A stretch of DNA of 64,000 nt from Draconibacterium sp. (GTDB taxonomy: Bacteria; Bacteroidota; Bacteroidia; Bacteroidales; Prolixibacteraceae): the NCBI GenBank assembly GCA_016705335.1, contig JADIYN010000030.1:38983-102982 (forward strand). Direction: 5' to 3'. A program made the position numbers and the translations under genes. Of the stretch, positions 9,493-18,349 are shown in pieces. How positions within the stretch are numbered: the first letter of the stretch is position 1; each line of letters begins with the position of its first letter. Below the pieces are notes generated by a model. That model was not told the origin of the DNA. It searched no databases and worked only from the letters and a program-made list of their open reading frames with translations.

Positions 9493-10026
9493 ATGAAAAT
9501 TGATGAAAATCTTTTCTGGGAATTGATAGAATCAACTAAAAGCAAATCAAATGACTTAAATGGACAAATAAAATCATTGACACTTGAGCTGACAAATAAG
9601 GATAATGATTTCATTAAAAAATTTGAATGTACATTTCGAGAGACATTGATGAAATCATATCATTACAATGTAATGGCTGCTCAAAAGCTCATTGATAATT
9701 ACGTTTCAGATGATACATTTTTATATTTTAGATGTGCGGCTTTATTACAGGGTAAAATACCATATTACACATTGATTGACTCTACGAATAATTACGGGAA
9801 ATTTTTAATGATTGATTATTGGGGAGAAGGATTGTTATTTGTTTCAGATGATGCCTATAAACAAAAAAATAATAATGTAAATGAAAATGATTTACCGAGT
9901 ATTTATGCTTCATTGATAAATTATGATTTTGGAACACATGTGATTCTAGGTGAATATTGGGAATCAAAAAGAGAAATTAAAAAAAGATTTCCAAATTTAC
10001 ATAATGATATCAAGATCAGAAAATAA
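9493..10026 (+). CDS. DUF4240 domain protein
   Basis: 177 residues beginning MKIDENLFWELIE, which is the typical opening of DUF4240 proteins, followed by the pattern of charged helices and the ...DDTFLYFRCAALLQG segment (family: short acidic proteins of unknown role, often orphan genes in accessory regions). The frame stays open upstream to about 9411, and an ATG at 9402 would join it if one base were removed near 9417-9421, so the true N-terminus may be about 30 residues longer. The gene is visibly richer in A and T than its neighbours, has no recognisable promoter, and is followed within 15 bases by a long imperfect palindrome, which together look like a mobile cassette. Confidence 0.65.
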   Translation: MKIDENLFWELIESTKSKSNDLNGQIKSLTLELTNKDNDFIKKFECTFRETLMKSYHYNVMAAQKLIDNYVSDDTFLYFRCAALLQGKIPYYTLIDSTNNYGKFLMIDYWGEGLLFVSDDAYKQKNNNVNENDLPSIYASLINYDFGTHVILGEYWESKREIKKRFPNLHNDIKIRK

Positions 10027-10037
10027 AAGAAAAACGA

Positions 10038-10169
10038 GTGCCAACAGCCAATATAGGTATGCGTGGGGATAGTGGTTGCATTTAACATCCCGTCTCCGTT
10101 TCAGTGTTTTTCTCGGCGGATACGAACGAGCTCCGAAATCCACGCCTACCCATATTGGCAAAACGTTAT
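10038..10169 (+). repeat. Long imperfect palindrome, attC-like
   Basis: Arms 10047-10070 and 10138-10159 pair with few mismatches (GCCAATAT.GGTA.GCGTGG.AT), separated by a 67-base unpaired centre. Just outside the arms lie GTGCCAAC and GTTATCAC, which pair in 6 of 8 positions and place AAC at the 5' side and GTT at the 3' side. The order AAC-arm-loop-arm-GTT downstream of a single small gene is the layout of an integron attC site, but the RYYYAAC/GTTRRRY consensus is matched poorly and no integrase is in the window. Confidence 0.4.
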
Positions 10170-10228
10170 CACCAATCTGTTCAAAAAAAAACCAAACTAA
10201 ATTTTAATCTCTCTGAAATTTTAGCTTC

Positions 10229-10236
10229 TATCTTTG
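10229..10236 (+). promoter_or_regulatory. -7 box (TATCTTTG) of the serine hydrolase gene
   Basis: Exact TAnnTTTG match 28 bases before the ATG at 10265. A TTTT stretch sits about 23 bases upstream in the -33 position. Confidence 0.5.
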
Positions 10237-10264
10237 TGAAAAATTTCAATTTTAAAACTTATTT

Positions 10265-11334
10265 ATGAAATTCCTGAAAATCCTATTTGTACTGATAATT
10301 CCAATTTTAGGTTGTAGTAAAAATGATGATGAAACACCACCCAATCCTGATGAATCTATGTATTTTCCTTCAAATACTGATGACGTCTGGGAAACAAAAT
10401 CACTTTCAAGTTTGGGTTGGAACGAAAGTGCAGTACAACCTTTAAAAGAATTTCTTAATCAAAAGCACACAAAATCGTTTATGATTCTTGTAAACGGAAG
10501 AATTGTTATGGAGGAGTATTTTGATGGGCATACTTCAGCTACGTCATGGCAATGGAATAGTGCAAGTAAAACATTGGTTGCAACTACAACAGGAATAGCT
10601 CAACAGGAAGGACTGCTGAATATTAACAACAAAGTATCACAATATTTAGGAACGGGTTGGACAAGTGAACCCTTGGAAAAAGAAAATTTAATTACCTCAC
10701 GAAACCTGCTCACAATGACTTCGGGCATTGATGATGCAAGCGAACTGGTAATAAAACTGAATTTAAAATACCTTGCAGATGCCGGTACAAGGTGGTCATA
10801 CCATAATGTATTTCAAAAATTAATGGATGTTGTTGCAGAGGCGGGTAGCCAGGATTTTGAGGCATATTTTAATACAAGATTAAAAAACAAAATTGGAATG
10901 GACGGCATTTGGAACAATGGAATAATATTTAAAATATATCATAGCAATACCCGAAGCATGGCAAGATTTGGATTATTGGCACTCAACAAAGGAAAATGGG
11001 AAAATGAATCAATCATATATGAAGCTTTTTTTAGTGAAAGTATTGGTACTTCACAAAATATAAACCCGGCATACGGATATTTATGGTGGTTAAATGGTAA
11101 AACGAGTTATATGATTCCCGGCGGCCAAACCGTTTACCAGGAACCTTGGTGCCAAATGCTCCATCGGATATGTATGCTGCAATGGGCGCGGAGGATCAGC
11201 GCATTTATGTAATTCCAGGCAAAAATATGGTGGTTGTAAGAATGGGAAATGCATCAGATCCGGCTAATCCGGGTTTTGCACTTTCAGGATTTGACAATGC
11301 GCTTTGGGAAAAAATAAATGCTGTAATAAATTAA
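10265..11334 (+). CDS. Serine hydrolase of the beta-lactamase/PBP fold, lipoprotein, one frameshift
   Basis: Begins with a lipoprotein signal peptide ending in the lipobox ILGC (Cys17). The beta-lactamase-type (PF00144) catalytic motifs follow: SxxK as SASK (Ser99-Lys102) and the YxN motif as YHN in WSYHNVF. The family includes class C beta-lactamases, esterases and D-aminopeptidases, and the sequence alone does not say which. Near 11139 a one-base indel shifts the frame; the rest of the domain (MYAAMGAEDQRIYVIPG...) continues to the stop at 11332-11334. The corrected product is about 356 residues. Own promoter; no operon partner. Confidence 0.8.
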
Positions 11335-11360
11335 ATATCGATAATCTGTCAGTTAAATTA

Positions 11361-11400
11361 AGGAACCTTTGATATCAACCTGAAAGTGGATGAGGTTCCT
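11361..11400. repeat. Inverted repeat AGGAACCT/AGGTTCCT
   Basis: 8-bp arms 24 bases apart, just downstream of the serine hydrolase gene. It could be a weak transcription stop, but no T run follows. Confidence 0.35.
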
Positions 11401-11523
11401 GTATAATTAGTAAAAAGTATTTCTTTTACCATCGACCAAAAATAATAAACCCTGAAAACCAAAACCGTTCAAACTTAAAACCAGCCTTTTTTTTGTAATT
11501 TAGAAGCCAATTACAAAAAAGGA

Positions 11524-12567
11524 ATGAGAATAGGATTTGATGCAAAACGCGCTTTTTTAAATGCTTCGGGACTGGGAAATTACAGTCGGAATACGATAAA
11601 TGCACTTCATCATTATAACGCTGAAAATCAACTGATACTTTTTACCCCTGAAATTAAAAACGAATTATTTTCAAACTACAGTCAATTTGAAGTTGTTTCG
11701 CCCCAAAATCGGATGTTTAAAATTTACAGTTCGTTTTGGCGAAATTTTATGGTTAGCCGCGAATTGAAAACAAGGAGTATTGACATTTTTCACGGGTTGA
11801 GTAACGAATTGCCAAAAGGAATCCATAAAACTGAAATTCCGTCAGTAGTTACAATTCACGATTTGATTTTTATTCGTTTCCCTGAATTCTACAAAGCCAT
11901 CGACCGTAATATTTATTTCAACAAAGTAAAATATGCCTGTTCTTCAGCACAAAAAATTATTGCAATAAGCGAACAAACCAGGGACGATATTATCAGGTTT
12001 TTCAACTCAGAAAACCTGCGTTCAAAATACAATCTTAAAAAACAGTTTGTTTTATCTGTTGGGACCCACGAACCCCGGAAAAACCAACTTTCATTATTAA
12101 AAGCAATAATATATGAAAGACTTGACATACAGGTTGTTTTTGTAGGAAAACATACTTCATATACTAAAAAAATGAACCGTTTTATTGCAGAGAATAAAAT
12201 GGCAGGCCAGGTAATTTTTCTAAACGATATATCAGAAATCGATTTGGCCGGACTTTACAGGCTGGCAACTTTGTCAGTTTATATTTCGTTTTTCGAAGGA
12301 TTTGGTTTGCCGGTAATTGAGTCAATGGCAAGTGGCTGTCCGGTTATTACATCAAATGTTTCGTGCCTGCCTGAAACTGCGGGTGGGGCTGCCGTTTTGT
12401 GTTCGCTTAACGATATTGGTGAACTTGGAAAACAGATTCGATTAATTCTTGAAAATAAAACCCACCGACAGGTTTTGGTTGAAAAAGGTTTGGAAAGAGC
12501 AAAAATATTTCATCCTGAACATTTTTCTAAAAAAATGATTTCTTTGTACAACGAAATTCTATTCTGA
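11524..12567 (+). CDS. GT4-type glycosyltransferase, probable internal deletion
   Basis: 347 residues with the GT-B fold of family 4 (formerly GT1-like) retaining glycosyltransferases. The N-terminal acceptor half opens MRIGFDAKRAF; the C-terminal nucleotide-sugar half carries SVGTHEPRKN and the donor-binding EX7E motif in FEGFGLPVIESMASGCPV. Between IIRFFN and SENLRSKYNL the usual linker of about 20-25 residues (the strand with VVYQGC in relatives) is missing without a frame change, so either the protein or the assembly has lost about 60-75 bases near 12003. Donor and acceptor unknown; probably cell-surface polysaccharide or LPS synthesis. Confidence 0.8.
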   Translation: MRIGFDAKRAFLNASGLGNYSRNTINALHHYNAENQLILFTPEIKNELFSNYSQFEVVSPQNRMFKIYSSFWRNFMVSRELKTRSIDIFHGLSNELPKGIHKTEIPSVVTIHDLIFIRFPEFYKAIDRNIYFNKVKYACSSAQKIIAISEQTRDDIIRFFNSENLRSKYNLKKQFVLSVGTHEPRKNQLSLLKAIIYERLDIQVVFVGKHTSYTKKMNRFIAENKMAGQVIFLNDISEIDLAGLYRLATLSVYISFFEGFGLPVIESMASGCPVITSNVSCLPETAGGAAVLCSLNDIGELGKQIRLILENKTHRQVLVEKGLERAKIFHPEHFSKKMISLYNEILF

Positions 12568-12572
12568 ATACC

Positions 12573-13135
12573 ATGCACGAAGACATTAAAAAAGCACTTG
12601 AGGTTTTAAAAATGGCGGCATAATTTTGTATCCTACCGACACTATTTGGGGAATTGGCTGCGATGCAACAAATGAAAAAGCGGTTGAAAAAATATACAAA
12701 ATCAAAAAGCGCGAAGACAGCAAAAGTATGCTGGTTTTGATGGAGAACCCAGCATTGCTTGAACGTTATGTTGATGATGTTCCGGAAATTGCATGGGATC
12801 TGGTTGAAGTTGCCACAACGCCGCTTACTGTTATTTATCCGAATGCAAAAAACCTGGCAAAAAACCTTGTTGCCGATGATGGAAGTATCGGAATCAGGTT
12901 TACAAAAGAGGCTTTTACTACTCAACTTTTACAGCGTTTTCGCAAACCGCTTGTTTCAACTTCGGCAAATATAAGTGGCGAAAAATCGCCGGCATTTTTT
13001 GATGAAATTTCGGAAGAAATTAAAAGTCAAGTGGATTATATTGTTGAATTCCGTCAAAATGATACAACACCTGCCAATCCATCAAGTATTATTAAACTTG
13101 GTGCCGGCGGGCGAATTGATATCATCAGAAAATAA
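12573..13135 (+). CDS. tsaC: L-threonylcarbamoyladenylate synthase (Sua5/YrdC family), one frameshift
   Basis: Makes threonylcarbamoyl-AMP from threonine, bicarbonate and ATP for the t6A37 modification of ANN-decoding tRNAs. The ATG at 12573 lies 5 bases after the glycosyltransferase stop. The A run at about 12608-12612 has lost one base; with it restored the sequence reads ALEVLKNGGIILYPTDTIWGIG, the classic YrdC start with its YPTDT nucleotide motif. The S-T-S-A-N-I-S-G signature follows in the C-terminal third. About 187 residues, the length of the single-domain type. A YciO-like paralogue is possible but less likely. Confidence 0.85.
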
Positions 13136-13138
13136 AAA

Positions 13139-13163
13139 AAGCTGCCCCAGATCGAAGCAGCTT
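13139..13163. terminator. Bidirectional terminator between tsaC and mscL
   Basis: Stem AAGCTGC/GCAGCTT preceded by an A run and followed by TATATATTTTT, between two convergent genes. Confidence 0.75.
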
Positions 13164-13184
13164 ATATATTTTTCGGTTTAATTT

Positions 13185-13616
13185 TTATTTCTTTTCCTTT
13201 AAAATATCACGGATTTCTGACAACAAAACTTCTTCTTTTGTTGGAAGTGCTGGTGCAGGTGGCGCTGCAGGTACTGCTTCTTGTTTCTTTTTCATGCTGT
13301 TCATTGCTTTAATCATCATGAAAATAGCAAATGCGATAATGATGAAATCGACTGTAACCTGAATGAAATTTCCGTAATTAATGGAAACCGCAGCAGTTGT
13401 AACCGCACCGGCAGCATCAAAAACAGGTTCTTTAAGAATAAATTTCAAATCGGTAAAAGATACACCTCCCATTAGTAAACCAATAGGCGGCATAATTACA
13501 TCCGCAACAACAGAACTGACGATTTTTCCGAAAGCACCACCAATAATGATACCCACTGCCATGTCAACCACGTTACCGCGCATAGCAAACTCTTTGAATT
13601 CTTTTAACATACTCAT
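13185..13616 (-). CDS. mscL: Large-conductance mechanosensitive channel MscL
   Basis: Homopentameric inner-membrane channel that opens on osmotic downshock. Intact, 143 residues. The N-terminal amphipathic helix and TM1 are clear (EFKEFAMRGNVVDMAVG, then the Gly/Ala-rich pore helix IIIGGAFGKIVSSVVADVIMPP), TM2 lies at about 85-105 (VTVDFIIIAFAIFMMIKAMN), and the cytoplasmic helix bundle ends the protein after a Pro/Ala linker. Convergent with tsaC. Confidence 0.95.
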   Translation of the reverse strand: MSMLKEFKEFAMRGNVVDMAVGIIIGGAFGKIVSSVVADVIMPPIGLLMGGVSFTDLKFILKEPVFDAAGAVTTAAVSINYGNFIQVTVDFIIIAFAIFMMIKAMNSMKKKQEAVPAAPPAPALPTKEEVLLSEIRDILKEKK

Positions 13617-13689
13617 GACATTGATTTTTATTAAGTTAAATTTAAAGCAAGAAAGTTAAAAAAATTATTGAAAAATAAAAGAAAAAAAA

Positions 13690-13713
13690 AGCCGATGAAA
13701 AAATTCACCGGCT
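13690..13713 (-). terminator. Terminator of the DUF2807 gene
   Basis: Read on the minus strand: a 10-bp stem with one mismatch (AGCCGGTGAA/TTCATCGGCT) followed by a run of nine to ten T, about 20 bases past the stop. Confidence 0.75.
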
Positions 13714-13733
13714 AACCATAAGTTTAAATGATT

Positions 13734-14439
13734 TTATCTTTCTTTTACTTTTCCCGAACCTGCTATTGAAGATTCTATTGCCGGGTTTCCGGTGTAATAA
13801 ACATTGCCTGAACCTGCGATTCTTACTTTTATTGACCCGTTTGAAAAAACTGAACTATTGCCAGAGCCCGAAGTTTGGGCATCCACATTTTTGGCTTCAA
13901 AACCGCTGGCATCCATATTTCCTGAGCCTGTAATGCGTGTTTTTAATTCATCGGCAACACCGCTACCCTCAATTTTGATATTTCCTGAACCTGAAATTGT
14001 TGCACTTACCCGTTCAGCTGTAAGTTGTTCAATTTTGATATTTCCGCTGCCACTAATTAACAAATCCAGGATTCTTGTTTCAATTTTTTCAGAAATGATA
14101 TCACCAGATCCCGATAAATTTAAACCATCTACTTCAGGAACAGAAATGTAGATTTCGATTTTTCCCGGATCCCATTTCTTAAAAATATTATTGGTTGGAA
14201 ACTTAATATTTAAGGTTCGCCCCTTAACTTCGGTAATAATTTGTTCAAGAGTTTCAGAATCTGCGACTATCCTCACGCTTTGTTTCTCTCCCTGCTCCAG
14301 ATAAACTTTTGCCGAAATCCTTAATGATATTTCCGGAAAACGATGGTAATTCACGGGTTTCTTCCTTTGCCAAAACCGGATTTCCCCAAAAAAAACCAAT
14401 CATCAAAGAGATAATGAAAAATAAGATTTTGCTTTTCAT
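13734..14439 (-). CDS. DUF2807 (GIN-domain) exported protein, one frameshift
   Basis: Opens with a signal peptide (MKSKILFFIISLMIGFFWGNPVLA). The rest is a DUF2807 'putative auto-transporter adhesin head' domain, a beta-helix with regularly spaced turns SGSGD/SGSGN/TGSGN/AGSGN/AGSGK (at least seven visible). A one-base indel near 14336 separates the signal peptide part (ending RELPSF) from the domain part (ISLRISAKVYLEQG). Role unknown; such proteins are periplasmic or surface-exposed in Bacteroidota. It is separated from rimM by 119 bases with no feature I can name. Confidence 0.8.
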
Positions 14440-14558
14440 TATTAATTGATTTAAAAAATGTTCAGATTGAATTTTAAACGCAATTCATATTTTTGACACT
14501 TACAAATGACGGTTAAAAATTGAAATGTTACACAGGAAAAAAATATTTCGGATAGAAG

Positions 14559-15087
14559 TTAATCAAACAAAAACCCTTCAAACAACTTTAGTTTAATGAT
14601 TTTATTGATTTTGTCAAGAAGAACTATAAAAATCTTCATTAAAAGGAACAAGTAGTTCTTTGCCCTTAAAATTAACTGTAAAACAATATTTCCTGAATAA
14701 TTATCCACCTGATCGATCAAACCTATTTCGCCTAAAATTTCGTCAACCAATAAGTAGTTTACCAATTCTGAATCATTTAGTTCATCAGGTGAAACAATAA
14801 TTTCGGTTTTGAATAAAAACACCGAACTGCCCACCATCCGTTTTGCATATTTTTCTGATTCAACTCCATCGAAAGTTATAATCGCCGAATTGTCGGTTTT
14901 AAAACGGAAACCATCTTCCAAAAAAAAAATGGCACAAGCAATCCATCAAGTTCAACAAAAAGCGGTCGGCATTTTCAATCGAAGCTTCAAAATGAGGTTC
15001 AAACTCAAGCACAATTTCGCCAAAAACACCATGTGTTTTTTTTATAAAACCAACTTTTTCGCAATCAGCTTTTGGTATTGTTTCCAT
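14559..15087 (-). CDS. rimM: 16S rRNA-processing protein RimM, about four indels
   Basis: Ribosome maturation factor needed for assembly of the 30S head; it binds ribosomal protein S19. The N-terminal barrel is recognisable as VGFIKKTHGVFGEIVLEFEP and the PRC-barrel half as VDEILGEIGLIDQVDNYSGN. The gene is broken at about 14945 (a missing G), at the A10 tract around 14920-14929, at about 14690, and again near 14630 (an extra T that restores the frame), ending ...LFEGFLFD. Four indels in 530 bases of an essential-type gene point to sequence error. Its position directly after rpsP confirms the identity. Confidence 0.85.
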
Positions 15088-15124
15088 TGTTGCAAATATA
15101 GTTAAAAGGCTTGGTTGGAAGCAA

Positions 15125-15158
15125 AAAAAACCATCAGTCTATTAACGAATGGTTTTTT
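15125..15158 (-). terminator. Terminator/attenuator between rpsP and rimM
   Basis: 10-bp stem AAAAAACCAT/ATGGTTTTTT with a 14-base loop in the 93-base gap between the two co-directional genes. It could reduce read-through from rpsP into rimM. Confidence 0.65.
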
Positions 15159-15180
15159 ATTTTGCGATGATTTCTTTTAA

Positions 15181-15758
15181 TTAAGATTCAGCGCCTTCGG
15201 TTTCAGGAGCTTCAGGAGCTTCAACTTCGGCAGCAGCTTCTGTTGCAGCTTCTTTTTCTGCTCTTTCCGCATCTCTTTTTGCTTTAGCTTCAGCAGCTAA
15301 TTCAGCATTTTTAGCGGCAATTGCAGCAACTTTTTGTTCCTTCACTTTTGCTTCGGCAGCCATTTGTTTTTTAACTTCTGCGTCAGCGTCGCCAGCTAAT
15401 CTGTCGATTTTTGCCTGGATTGTTGCGTCTTTTCAGTCATCCAATTGTCCAATCGCTTTTCAGCTTCAACAACATCAAAAGCTCCTTTTTTAACTCCACC
15501 CATAAGGTGTTTTTTGTAGAGTACACCTTTGTACGACAAAATTGCCTTTACGGTGTCGGTAGGTTGTGCGCCTTTTGTAAGCCAGTCGTAAGCTTTATCA
15601 AAATCGAGATTGATAGTAGCAGGATTTGAATTCGGATTGTAAGTTCCTATTGATTCAATGTACCTGCCATCTCGTGGCGACCTGCTATCAGCTACCACAA
15701 TGTGGTAGTAAGCAAAACGTTTGCGGCCATGCCGCGCTAGTCTCATTTTTACTGGCAT
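15181..15758 (-). CDS. rpsP: 30S ribosomal protein S16 with Ala/Glu-rich tail, one frameshift
   Basis: Starts MPVKMRLARHGRKRFAYYHIV, the canonical S16 N-terminus, and the S16 domain is complete by about residue 90. A missing A near 15428 shifts the frame; corrected, the sequence continues TEKDATIQAKIDRLAGD and runs into a long Ala/Lys/Glu-rich C-terminal extension to the stop at 15181 (about 192 residues in all). Bacteroidota S16 proteins are known for such extensions, so this is expected. First gene of the rpsP-rimM pair, with a clear -7 box. Confidence 0.95.
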
Positions 15759-15791
15759 AATTCTTTTTTAAATTTTTTGAAAAATGTGGCG

Positions 15792-15799
15792 CAAAGATA
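15792..15799 (-). promoter_or_regulatory. -7 box (TATCTTTG) of rpsP
   Basis: Exact TAnnTTTG match on the minus strand, 34 bases before the rpsP ATG, with a T-rich -33 region. Confidence 0.55.
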
Positions 15800-15825
15800 G
15801 GATAAAAAACTAATAAAAAAATAGC

Positions 15826-15938
15826 CTCCCTAAATCCCTCCAAAGGAGGGAAATTCAGAAACCTGCTATAAATTTATTTTTTGTTTAAAATTTGTTTTTC
15901 TAACTCCCTCCTTTGGAGAGGCCGGGGGAGGCTTTTTT
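15826..15938. repeat. MITE-like G-rich palindromic element, full length
   Basis: Left end TAGCCTCCCTAAATCCCTCC and right end GCCGGGGGAGGCTT are inverted copies; each also carries an inner CCCTCC-TTT-GGAG hairpin. A 40-60-base AT-rich centre separates them. The element fills the gap between rpsP and rfbB and ends within the rfbB stop codon context. Confidence 0.65.
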
Positions 15939-16989
15939 TTACCTCTTCACATACTGTTGTTCGTAGTATTTTTTATAATCGCCGGAAGTTACATTTTCCA
16001 ACCATTCAGTATTTTCAAGATACCAATCGATTGTTTTTTCGATGCCTTCTTCAAATTGCAGGGAAGGTTCCCAACCGAGTTCGCGTTTAATTTTTGTAGC
16101 GTCAATTGCATAACGTAAATCATGCCCGGCGCGGTCTTTTACATAGGAAATAAGTTTTCAGATTCTCCTTTTTCGCGACCAAGTTTTCATCCATTTTCAG
16201 GCACATCACTTTAATTAAATCAATGTTTGTCCATTCGTTGAAACCGCCAATATTATAGGTTTCACCAATTTTTCCCTTATGGTAAATAACATCAATTGCC
16301 CGTGCATGATCAACAACCCAAAGCCAGTCGCGAACGTTTTCGCCTTTTCCGTAAACAGGAAGTGGTTTGTTGTTCTTTATATTGTGAATGAAAAGAGGGA
16401 TTAGTTTTTCGGGAAACTGAAAAGACCCGTAATTATTTGAACAGTTTGATATAACCGATGGCAATCCGAAAGTATCAAGATAGGCTCTGACAAAATGGTC
16501 GGAACTGGCTTTTGATGCAGAATATGGACTGTGCGGATCGTAGGCGGTTTCTTCCAGTAAACATTCCTTCGGCACCCAACGAACCATAAACTTCATCGGT
16601 TGAAATATGATAAAAACGTTTACCTTCCAAATTATCTTTCCAAATGTGTTTTGCCGCATTCAGCAATTTACTCGTTCCAATTACGTTGGTAAAAAAAATT
16701 CGGTTGGGTTCGAAATTGAACGATCAACATGTGATTCGGCTGCGAGGTGAATTACGCCGTCAAACTTTCTTTCCTCAAAAAGTTTTTGGATAAAATCAGC
16801 GTCAACAATATCGCCTTTTACAAACTCGTAGTTGGGTTTGTTTTCAATATCTTTTAGGTTGTTGAGATTTCCTGCATAAGTCAATTTGTCGAGGTTTACG
16901 ATTTTATAATCAGGATATTTTTCGACAAATAAGCGAACAACGTGCGAACCGATAAATCCAGCACCGCCGGTGATTAAAATTGTTTTCAT
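15939..16989 (-). CDS. rfbB: dTDP-glucose 4,6-dehydratase, several frameshifts
   Basis: Second enzyme of dTDP-L-rhamnose synthesis, making dTDP-4-keto-6-deoxyglucose. Pieces in three frames join into one extended SDR: NAD motif GGAGFIGS, HLAAESHVDRSI, the active-site TDEVYG, the YxxxK pair in YSASKASSDH, NCSNNYG, and the C-terminal KYYEQQYVKR ending at the stop 15939-15941. Breaks lie near 16690, 16570 and 16150. Reconstructed length is about 350 residues, normal for RfbB. Its neighbour galE suggests a small nucleotide-sugar cluster. No rfbA, C or D is nearby. Confidence 0.9.
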
Positions 16990-17054
16990 AAAGTAATATT
17001 TACCTGATATTAAAAAAAATTACCAAAAGAATGGCAGCCAAAAGAAACTTAACC

Positions 17055-18082
17055 TTAATTTATCCCCCTCACATGTTTTTCCCACTTCCATGCCGAAAGT
17101 AAAGTTTCTTCCAATCCTTTTCGGCTGTCCAGCCCAATTCTTCGTTTGCATAAACAGTGTCGGCCCATATTTGTTCTATGTCGCCGGCACGTCGGGCAAC
17201 AATTTTATAATTAAGTTTTATCCCTGTAGCATTTTCGAATCCTTTAATAATTTGCAAAACTGATACACCTGTACCTGTCCCTAAATTAAAAATTTCGTAA
17301 TTCAATTTGTTTTTTCCGTTAAGTAATCGTTCTATCGCAATAACATGTGCTTTTGCCAAATCAACAACATTTATATACTCACGCACTGCCGAACCATCAA
17401 TAGTATTGTAATCATCGCCAAATACATTTAATTCTTTGCGCAGCCCGGCAGCTGTTTGTGTTACAAATGGCACAAGATTTTGTGGAACTCCCAGCGGTAA
17501 CTCTCCAATTAAAGCACTTGGATGAGCGCCGATGGGGTTAAAATAACGCAGAGCAATTCCCTTTAATTGATGGTTTGCGAAAATTGTATCTCTCAAAATA
17601 TCTTCATTCACCCGTTTTGTATTTCCGTAAGGTGATTCTGCATCTTTGCGCGGTGTTTGTTCTGTTACCGGTAAAACATCAGGTTGACCGTAAACTGTGC
17701 ATGATGAAGAAAACACAATATTCGGGATACTGAATTTTATCTGGCATTCAAGTAAATTCATGAGTGTAACCAAATTATTCCGGTAATACATAAGTGGTTT
17801 TTCAACCGACTCTCCCACTGCTTTTGAAGCAGCAAAATGGATAATTGCCTGAATTCCCTCATTTCGTATAAAAAAATCTTCAGTTTTGTCTTTGTCGATC
17901 AGATTGAACTGTTCAAAGCCAGGTTTTATTCCGGTAATTTTTTCAATATTTTTTAAAACTTCACTACTTGAATTTGAAAGATCATCAATAATAATTACTT
18001 CATAACCCGATAGCTGCAGTTCAACAACAGTATGAGAACCAATATATCCGGTACCGCCGGTAACTAATATTTTATTTGCCAT
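17055..18082 (-). CDS. galE: UDP-glucose 4-epimerase, frameshift at the C-terminus
   Basis: Interconverts UDP-glucose and UDP-galactose. Extended SDR with the NAD loop GGTGYIGS, catalytic Ser/Thr in SSSCTVYG, and YxxxK in SPYGNTK; ALRYFNPIGAH is the GalE substrate segment. The last residues are out of frame after DWK because one A is missing near 17107; corrected, the protein ends ETLLSAWKWEKHVRGIN at 17055 (342 residues). About 65 bases separate it from rfbB, both transcribed leftward. Confidence 0.93.
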
Positions 18083-18349
18083 TTTTTATTTGCTAGGTAA
18101 ATCATGATTCTGTTTATAATTTATTTTCAATTGTTTTTTAATGTTGCAGTTTGAATCCAGTTTCAAATGTGTTCATTCAATTGGAATTCCATTTTACCAG
18201 TTTTAAATACAAACATACCTATGTTTTCTATTTTATAAAAACAATTTAACTTCATTAACGCTTAACTTAAAAAGTACTTTGCATTTACCTGCTAATATTC
18301 ATATTTTAGCCTAAAATAATAATTCAAATATTTCGTAAAATTCAACTAT

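Noticed and set aside
10038..10169. Confirmed integron attC site
   Set aside because: The core boxes do not fit the consensus and no integrase is seen, so it stays a hypothesis.
16475..16666. Separate short gene on the minus strand
   Set aside because: It is a frameshifted piece of rfbB, continuous in motif order with the flanking pieces.
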